Of a stretch of 64,000 bases of DNA, positions 62,001 to 64,000 are shown piece after piece; positions within the stretch are counted from its first letter, which is position 1; every line of letters starts with the position of its first letter. The translations under genes and the position numbers were made by a program. The stretch is from Strix aluco (Eukaryota; Chordata; Aves; Strigiformes; Strigidae), in contig NC_133946.1 in NCBI RefSeq assembly GCF_031877795.1, forward strand, positions 9,833,144 to 9,897,143. The letters run 5' to 3'. The notes under the pieces are model-generated. The model saw only the letters and a list, made by a program, of their open reading frames with translations. It did not search any database and was not told where the DNA came from.

Positions 62001-63100
62001 CTACCCAAAAGGTAAAGGTAATCCCCTTTCTCCTTTCTTCCACAAGACTACAGCGGAGAAACAGACAACAGCAGAAGTGTGTAAAAACTTTCCTAGAACA
62101 ATTCTGTGTTTTAAACATGCACGCTGAAAGAAAAGCATTTTAACATAAGTATTTTCTTCTTGTATCTGCACATTTTTGCTTTTACCCTTGTTTGATAGCT
62201 TGACAAGATGTTGGTTCTTCCGCTGAATGAGCTAAACATGTTTTCAAATGGTCTGTGCCATCTATGACTTACAAACTATTGGATCAAAACTGCACAAACA
62301 TATGACATACAGCAAAGAAGTACAAACACTAAAGCTGTGTTAATCAAACCACAAGCACTCTGTAAAGTTAATGTAACAGTACATTTATATAGCTATTACT
62401 TGTCTATTATAAACGCTATTTCCTAAGAACACCGACCACATTTTCGTCTTAAAAATACTGTACAAGGGAAGTAGTGTTTTGCAACAGTGCACCACTGGAG
62501 AAATAAGAGATCAGTGCTGAGCCGCCAGCAGAGCGCAGGTGCATGTGGGGCGCAGAGAATCAGCTATTTCGACCAGAGCAGCGGGTGTAGCTCCTTCTGC
62601 CTGGTGATTCTGCAGTGCAGTGCTATCAGCAGCCTGTGACAGCCCCCCCGCCCCGTGTTCGGCGGGGCTCCCCGAGCTGAATGTCTTAACCACCGCAACC
62701 CCCACGGAGGGGAGCACCTTTTAGCCCGGTTCAGGCGCAAGCACAAGGCGGGGGACATCTCCCCCCACGGCCCCCGGCTGAGAGCGGACTGGCCGGGAGC
62801 CTCCCCCCTGCCCGCCCCACCTCCCTGGGCACGGCCTGCTCTGCCCGCGGCCCAAGGGGCTCCGGCTCCCCCCGGAAGGCGGGGACAGGCCCAGAGCGGC
62901 CCGCGCCCTTCACGCAGGCCCAGCAGATCCTGGCGGACGGCAGGGAGGGTACAGAGCCCATCGGAGCGAACCCCAGCGGCCCCACTCACCTGCGGGGTGG
63001 CGGTGGGGCGGCCGGGCCCTGCGAAGCGCAGCCGGTCACCGCCGCCTCCGCCTCCGCCTCCTCCTCCTCAGCGCGGCCCCCGCAGCATCCGCCACGCCCC
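19405..63100 (-). CDS. GOLGB1: Giantin (golgin subfamily B member 1) gene, 29 exons, 4,863 residues
   Basis: Giantin is a very long coiled-coil protein anchored in Golgi membranes by its C-terminus; it tethers vesicles and organises the stack, with p115, Rab GTPases and ACBD3 as known partners. Exon 1 is non-coding; 28 coding exons have consistent phases from ATG 59505 to TGA 19876-19874, total 14,592 nt. Nearly all of the product is heptad-rich, charged coiled coil. Giantin-specific signs include [53 protein letters not shown] and the tail exons. The end is a basic stretch (RRWLRGR) followed by a single hydrophobic anchor. Human giantin is 3,259 residues, as I recall, and starts MLSRLSG; this one starts [14 protein letters not shown] and is about 1,600 longer. 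It is therefore either a diverged orthologue or a close giantin paralogue. Confidence 0.9.
19423..19428 (-). terminator. GOLGB1: Giantin poly(A) signal AATAAA
   Basis: AATAAA on the minus strand (TTTATT on plus), followed within 40 nt by T- and GT-rich sequence (TTTGGTTTGGTT), the usual downstream element. A second AATAAA lies at 19348-19343 and could serve as an alternative. Confidence 0.7.
20832..20946 (-). CDS. GOLGB1: Giantin exon 28 (residues 4773-4811)
   Basis: Encodes [20 protein letters not shown] and [18 protein letters not shown]. It is not coiled coil; it links the rod to the membrane anchor. Acceptor TCTAG, donor AAG|GTAAGT; first base completes an Arg codon. This part of giantin is where ACBD3/GCP60 binds in mammals, by family knowledge. 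Confidence 0.9.
21830..21964 (-). CDS. GOLGB1: Giantin exon 27 (residues 4728-4772)
   Basis: Encodes [20 protein letters not shown] then [20 protein letters not shown]. Coiled coil corresponding to human QQQLCNTRQEVNELRKLLEE region. Acceptor TCCCAG, donor ACAG|GTAAAA; 135 nt. Confidence 0.92.
22328..22425 (-). CDS. GOLGB1: Giantin exon 26 (residues 4696-4727)
   Basis: Encodes [20 protein letters not shown] then [13 protein letters not shown]. The PPGAPQE stretch parallels APGAPQEKNG of human giantin. Acceptor CCTAG. The donor is AAG|GTCAGG, with C at +3, weaker than the other donors in this gene. Confidence 0.9.
23370..23537 (-). CDS. GOLGB1: Giantin exon 25 (residues 4640-4695)
   Basis: Encodes [40 protein letters not shown] and [16 protein letters not shown]. 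Coiled coil, similar to human NTLSIQLCDTSQSLRENQQH. Acceptor TTTCAG, donor CAG|GTAAAC; 56 codons, phase 0 at both ends. Confidence 0.93.
23538..24651 (-). other. Giantin intron 24
   Basis: About 1.1 kb with a CA-rich patch near 24200-24226. No element or gene recognised. Confidence 0.6.
24652..24804 (-). CDS. GOLGB1: Giantin exon 24 (residues 4589-4639)
   Basis: Encodes [20 protein letters not shown] then [20 protein letters not shown] and [11 protein letters not shown]. The end resembles SLKEIHQKELRIQQLNSNFS of human giantin. Acceptor TCAAG, donor AAG|GTAACT; 51 codons. Confidence 0.92.
24805..27164 (-). other. Giantin intron 23 (2.4 kb)
   Basis: AT-rich intron with A-runs near 25000 and 25078, and a T20 tract at 26657-26676. 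No LINE, RNA gene or hidden exon recognised. Confidence 0.6.
26657..26676. repeat. Poly(T) tract
   Basis: About 20 T on the plus strand, so poly(A) in the giantin pre-mRNA. Might be a retroposon tail, but no flanking element was recognised. Confidence 0.85.
27165..27324 (-). CDS. GOLGB1: Giantin exon 23 (residues 4535-4588)
   Basis: Encodes [40 protein letters not shown] and [13 protein letters not shown]. Closely parallels human MEKSSWEIHERRMKEQYLMA and the SSSQTQPLK stretch. Acceptor TTCAG, donor AAG|GTAAAC. Confidence 0.93.
27325..28905 (-). other. Giantin intron 22, holding a CR1 fragment
   Basis: 1.6 kb. It contains a CR1 3' end at 27612-27714 lying antisense to the gene; the rest shows nothing recognisable. 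Confidence 0.6.
27612..27714 (+). mobile_element. CR1 LINE 3' end
   Basis: Plus-strand sequence GGTTGGACTGGATGATCTAC, AAGGTCTTTTCCAACC and the terminal GATTCTGTGATT are the classic 3' end of avian CR1. Only about 100 bp remain (5' truncated). Confidence 0.92.
28906..29057 (-). CDS. GOLGB1: Giantin exon 22 (residues 4485-4534)
   Basis: Encodes [40 protein letters not shown] and [11 protein letters not shown]. Matches the human stretch LKAQLQEYQDKTKAFQIMQE. Acceptor CATAG, donor AAG|GTATAA; 152 nt, leaves two bases for exon 23. Confidence 0.92.
29343..40202 (-). CDS. GOLGB1: Giantin exon 21: 10,860-nt exon, residues 865-4484
   Basis: A single uninterrupted frame of 3,620 codons. It starts after acceptor TTTAG with [20 protein letters not shown] and ends ...NNRERL with donor TTG|GTAAGT. 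Almost all of it is long alpha-helical coiled coil rich in Glu, Lys, Leu, Gln and Ser. Four copies of a motif F-x-K-x(2)-x-[SA]-L-Q-[DN]-D-R-D lie near its C-terminal end (minus strand, at about 31400-31344, 30598-30545, 29864-29811 and 29529-29475). Two copies of K-L-Q-A-A-L-I-x-R-[RK] sit at about 35252-35206 and 33382-33341. Both motif families recur in human giantin. The exon alone exceeds whole human giantin (3,259 residues). Confidence 0.96.
40482..40586 (-). CDS. GOLGB1: Giantin exon 20 (residues 830-864)
   Basis: Encodes [20 protein letters not shown] then [15 protein letters not shown]. Acceptor TACTAAG, donor AAG|GTAACT; 35 codons, phase 0 both ends. Coiled coil continuing into exon 21. 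Confidence 0.88.
40952..41120 (-). CDS. GOLGB1: Giantin exon 19 (residues 773-829)
   Basis: Encodes [40 protein letters not shown] and [16 protein letters not shown]. Acceptor TTCTTAG, donor AAA|GTAAGT. The first base completes the glycine begun in exon 18. Confidence 0.9.
41396..41505 (-). CDS. GOLGB1: Giantin exon 18 (residues 737-772)
   Basis: Encodes [20 protein letters not shown] then [16 protein letters not shown]. Acceptor TTGCAG, donor AAGG|GTAAAA. Coiled coil; all introns around it have matching phases. Confidence 0.9.
41506..43101 (-). other. Giantin intron 17
   Basis: About 1.6 kb, AT-rich. It holds a (CA)n microsatellite at 41785-41804 and a TA/CA simple stretch at about 42545-42690. 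No coding signal. Confidence 0.6.
41785..41804. repeat. (CA)n microsatellite
   Basis: About nine CA units on the plus strand within a giantin intron. Likely polymorphic. Confidence 0.85.
43102..43232 (-). CDS. GOLGB1: Giantin exon 17 (residues 693-736)
   Basis: Encodes [40 protein letters not shown] and EALQ. Acceptor AATTAG, donor CAG|GTGAGC. Two bases complete the glycine codon begun in exon 16. Confidence 0.9.
44066..44189 (-). CDS. GOLGB1: Giantin exon 16 (residues 652-692), contains a WWPEY motif
   Basis: Encodes [20 protein letters not shown] then [20 protein letters not shown] and A. This is an island of non-coiled-coil sequence with two adjacent tryptophans. Acceptor CATAG, donor GCAG|GTGTGA. 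I do not recall an equivalent WWPEY stretch in human giantin, so it may be a marker of this branch of the family. Confidence 0.88.
45049..45158 (-). CDS. GOLGB1: Giantin exon 15 (residues 615-651)
   Basis: Encodes (A)[20 protein letters not shown] then [16 protein letters not shown]. The acceptor CTGATCCAG at 45159 follows a pyrimidine-rich tract and keeps the frame after exon 14, which ends in phase 1. Another AG upstream would bring a stop into frame. Donor CAG|GTGGGT. Confidence 0.82.
45159..48916 (-). other. Giantin intron 14 (3.8 kb)
   Basis: The longest intron of this gene. AT-rich single-copy-looking sequence; an A-run at 47482-47496. No repeat family, exon or RNA gene was recognised. 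Confidence 0.55.
48917..49067 (-). CDS. GOLGB1: Giantin exon 14 (residues 565-614)
   Basis: Encodes [40 protein letters not shown] and [10 protein letters not shown] plus one base. Acceptor TTGTTAG, donor GAAG|GTGAAT. 151 nt. Confidence 0.9.
50011..50102 (-). CDS. GOLGB1: Giantin exon 13 (residues 534-564)
   Basis: Encodes [20 protein letters not shown] then [10 protein letters not shown] after completing a Glu codon. Acceptor TTTGTAG, donor CAG|GTTAAC. 92 nt. Confidence 0.88.
50815..50932 (-). CDS. GOLGB1: Giantin exon 12 (residues 495-533)
   Basis: Encodes [20 protein letters not shown] then [19 protein letters not shown] plus one base. Acceptor TCTTTTAG, donor AATG|GTAAAA. Coiled coil. 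Confidence 0.9.
51306..51415 (-). CDS. GOLGB1: Giantin exon 11 (residues 458-494)
   Basis: Encodes (V)[20 protein letters not shown] then [16 protein letters not shown]. Acceptor TTCTTAG, donor AAT|GTATGT. The first two bases complete a Val codon split with exon 10. Confidence 0.9.
51770..52091 (-). CDS. GOLGB1: Giantin exon 10 (residues 351-457)
   Basis: Encodes [20 protein letters not shown] through [20 protein letters not shown] to [11 protein letters not shown] plus one base. The largest of the upstream exons, 322 nt. Acceptor TTTACAG, donor GAAG|GTATCC. Highly charged coiled coil with many Glu-Lys pairs. Confidence 0.92.
52092..53725 (-). other. Giantin intron 9
   Basis: 1.6 kb. Donor GTAAGA at 53725. 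No repeat or coding signal recognised. Confidence 0.55.
53726..53839 (-). CDS. GOLGB1: Giantin exon 9 (residues 313-350)
   Basis: Encodes [20 protein letters not shown] then [18 protein letters not shown]. It lines up with human KLRVLQRKLEEHEESLVGRA and QVVDLLQQEL, good evidence for giantin homology in the N-terminal half too. Acceptor TTTCTAG, donor AAA|GTAAGA; 38 codons. Confidence 0.93.
54027..54149 (-). CDS. GOLGB1: Giantin exon 8 (residues 272-312)
   Basis: Encodes [20 protein letters not shown] then [20 protein letters not shown] and Q. Parallels human RLHEDELLQLVTQADVETEM. Acceptor TTTTTAG, donor CAG|GTATGT. 41 codons. Confidence 0.92.
54150..55610 (-). other. Giantin intron 7
   Basis: 1.5 kb, no repeat recognised apart from a T-run at about 55006-55018. 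The open frames seen at 55102-55512 on either strand look like chance. Confidence 0.55.
55611..55796 (-). CDS. GOLGB1: Giantin exon 7 (residues 210-271)
   Basis: Encodes [40 protein letters not shown] and [20 protein letters not shown] then EN. Acceptor TCTAAAG, donor AAT|GTAAGT; 62 codons, phase 0 both ends. Confidence 0.9.
56168..56335 (-). CDS. GOLGB1: Giantin exon 6 (residues 154-209)
   Basis: Encodes [40 protein letters not shown] and [16 protein letters not shown]. Acceptor TTTTCAG, donor AAG|GTATAT. 56 codons. I do not recall this stretch in human giantin. Confidence 0.9.
57021..57143 (-). CDS. GOLGB1: Giantin exon 5 (residues 113-153)
   Basis: Encodes [20 protein letters not shown] then [20 protein letters not shown] and K. 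Acceptor TTTGCAG, donor AAG|GTGGTG; 41 codons, phase 0 both ends. Confidence 0.9.
57144..58260 (-). other. Giantin intron 4
   Basis: 1.1 kb, donor GTAAGT at 58260. No repeat or gene recognised. Confidence 0.55.
58261..58407 (-). CDS. GOLGB1: Giantin exon 4 (residues 64-112)
   Basis: Encodes [40 protein letters not shown] and LEAKAEQKK. It parallels human EERKAADNKIKKLKLHAKAK and LTSLNKYIEEMK, a conserved N-terminal giantin block. Acceptor TTTGTAG, donor AAA|GTAAGT. Confidence 0.92.
58471..58500. repeat. Poly(A)-rich tract
   Basis: A-run of about 20 followed by a GA-rich tail on the plus strand, inside a giantin intron. Confidence 0.85.
58652..58795 (-). CDS. GOLGB1: Giantin exon 3 (residues 16-63)
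   Basis: Encodes [20 protein letters not shown] then [20 protein letters not shown] and RTKDLQLK. It parallels human VQERLAYAEQLVVELKDIIR. An acceptor 12 bases further in (GCTGCAG) could be used as well. Donor AAG|GTACCA. A second ATG (in SMSV) lies in frame. Confidence 0.9.
58796..59460 (-). other. Giantin intron 2
   Basis: 665 nt; donor GTAAGT at 59460. Nothing recognised. Confidence 0.6.
59461..59518 (-). CDS. GOLGB1: Giantin exon 2: start codon, residues 1-15
   Basis: The start codon ATG is at 59505-59503, in frame with exon 3, and encodes [15 protein letters not shown]. Acceptor TTTTCATAG, donor ATA|GTAAGT. A 13-nt leader precedes it in this exon. Tryptophan-rich short N-termini that insert into or bind membranes occur in several golgins, but no such role is shown here. 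In the gene as I recall it, mammals start MLSRLSG instead. Confidence 0.85.
59519..62989 (-). other. Giantin intron 1 (3.5 kb)
   Basis: Between the non-coding exon and the start-codon exon. It contains the 55-bp tandem duplication at 60259-60370. No LINE copy or coding exon recognised; the small frames at 60725-62143 have no recognisable signature. Confidence 0.6.
60259..60370. repeat. 55-bp tandem duplication
   Basis: The unit beginning GAATTTGAAAAACAGTTTAC at 60260 recurs at 60315 as GAATTTGGAAAGCAGTTTAT, in step, ending in CTTATCTTAAA. A handful of substitutions separate the copies, so the duplication is not very recent. Confidence 0.9.
62990..63100 (-). other. GOLGB1: Giantin non-coding exon 1 (5' limit estimated)
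   Basis: Donor CGCAG|GTGAGT at 62990/62989 is a strong match and is the right strand and place for exon 1. It has no in-frame ATG joined to exon 2. Its 5' end near 63100 is a guess from the CpG island; transcripts are needed to fix it. Confidence 0.65.
63041..63069. repeat. GC-rich triplet repeat in the giantin leader
   Basis: On the plus strand (CCGCCT)n passing into (CCT)n, on the transcript GAG and GCG-GAG repeats. It falls in or beside non-coding exon 1 and may vary in length between individuals. Confidence 0.8.
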
Positions 63101-63265
63101 GGCGGGAAACGTCACTCGGCGGCGACAGCACCCCCTGGCGGCGCGGAGGACCGCGGTCCGCCCGCACCTCGGCCGGCGGCGATCGCGTCGCTCGGGTTCC
63201 CCTCGGGACCCCTCGGTCCCCCCGGTTCCTCCCGAGCCCCCCGCGGCACCTGCCCCTCGGAGGTG

Positions 63266-63364
63266 ATGGAGAAGATGTCCTACTCCGCCCAGCAAAAGCC
63301 TACAGATGTTTTAAAGCCCAAGGGACTGCAAAATGTTGAAAATGCCATCTTGGCAAGCAAATAA
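63266..63364 (+). CDS. Candidate 32-residue reading frame beside the CpG island
   Basis: ATG at 63266 sits in a good start context (G at -3 and G at +4), directly downstream of the CpG island and divergent from giantin. It reads MEKMSYSAQQKPTDVLKPKG then LQNVENAILASK-stop. I recognise no family. It could be a microprotein, the start of a divergent long non-coding RNA, or chance. Confidence 0.25.
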   Translation: MEKMSYSAQQKPTDVLKPKGLQNVENAILASK

Positions 63365-64000
63365 AACCAAAAAAAATGTTACCTGAGGAAAAAAATGACC
63401 CCCCAAGGCGATTAAAAAATGAGGTAAAGGTAATTATTCAGTAGAAGAGAACTGAATGATCGAGCAAAGGTTGAATGAGCTGGTGGTACTTTCCCAACCT
63501 GATGAAGACTTTGTATAGGGAAGAAAGGTGACCCTGCAAAAAGGACCAGAATATCTTCTGTGTGTATGGGACTCTGATAGCAACAGGCTTGAATTTCAGC
63601 AAGGAAGATGAAGTTAAGTATTGGGAAAAAATGAAGCCCTGTAATAAATTTTCTGTAGAGAGAAGGAAGTTCATTCAGTGGAGGTATTTAAGGTTAGTAA
63701 GGGTATAGGTGCACATAGCGTCACGAAAATTCACAATGGGCCCGTGCTGACCAAGGAGAGAGGCTAGGACACAACACAGAGAAATCCAAGAGTCAATAGT
63801 TGATGGGAGTGAGGTGTCCCAGCCAAATTGGGCCACCCCAAATGTGGTTTACACAGGGTCCTTATACCCTTCAAATGTTTGGGTACAACATGATACCGGC
63901 ATTATCTTGGTTGCTCAGGGGCATCTTTTATCCTTCACGGACAGCTCTAAGCTTCCAAGAAGCAAAGTCCTTCTTTCCAGGGCCGGGCTGTCCTTTAGTT
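63365..64000. other. Right-hand flank with no recognised gene
   Basis: Single-copy-looking AT-moderate sequence. I looked for exons, LINE remnants and LTR ends and found none that I can support. Confidence 0.5.

Larger units (their letters stand above)
62640..63260. promoter_or_regulatory. GOLGB1: CpG-island promoter of the giantin gene
   Basis: A sharp change from AT-rich to GC- and CpG-rich sequence, with no TATA box, as in housekeeping promoters. It contains an E2F-like GCGGGAAA (63102-63109) next to ACGTCA, a CRE core on either strand (63109-63114). At 63130-63143 a sequence reads CCGCCAGGGGGTGC on the minus strand, close to the CTCF consensus. Confidence 0.75.

Noticed and set aside
62655..63266. 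203-codon open frame, plus strand, rich in Pro, Arg and Ala
   Set aside because: It spans the CpG island, where stop codons are scarce by composition. Low-complexity translation with no domain, and it runs antisense to the giantin first exon.
63700..64000. Possible LTR or endogenous retrovirus sequence at the right edge
   Set aside because: The text has a vague LTR-like look, but no terminal inverted ends, primer site or protein remnant could be pointed to.

Overview
The window is vertebrate nuclear DNA, most likely from a bird. The pointers are three CR1 LINE fragments (about 5134-5885, 7154-7300 and 27612-27714), multi-exon genes with GT-AG introns, and a CpG-island promoter. Nothing prokaryotic, no CRISPR array and no organellar sequence was seen. 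Two protein-coding genes fill almost the whole window, both on the minus strand, so each gene reads from high to low coordinates.

Layout from low to high coordinate. (1) 1-17770: a complete muscle-type actin gene. It has a CArG/TATA promoter at about 17711-17770, a proposed non-coding exon 1 (17647-17685) and eight coding exons (14923 down to 328). Their intron positions match smooth-muscle actin genes. The eight exons add up to exactly 377 codons, the muscle-actin length, except that exon 3 lacks one base. That loss breaks the frame just before the codon for the methylated histidine. Two CR1 fragments lie in its introns. (2) 17771-19404: a short intergenic spacer with no gene seen. (3) 19405-63100: a giantin (golgin B1) family gene with one non-coding and 28 coding exons. 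All splice phases agree and give one 4,863-residue reading frame. One exon of 10,860 nt (29343-40202) carries 74% of the protein. The last exon encodes a C-terminal membrane anchor. (4) About 62640-63260: a CpG island that is the giantin promoter. A 32-codon open reading frame lies just outside it on the opposite strand. (5) 63365-64000: no gene recognised.

The two genes are not known to work together. Giantin is a long coiled-coil tether on Golgi membranes; actin is a cytoskeletal or contractile filament protein. The locus is notable for two reasons. The actin matches none of the six mammalian actins as I recall them. The giantin is about 1,600 residues longer than human giantin, with a different N-terminus. 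Both could belong to a gene neighbourhood that mammals lost, but this is an inference that needs a synteny and phylogeny test. Coordinates of splice sites were read by hand from the sequence; transcription start and poly(A) ends are estimates.
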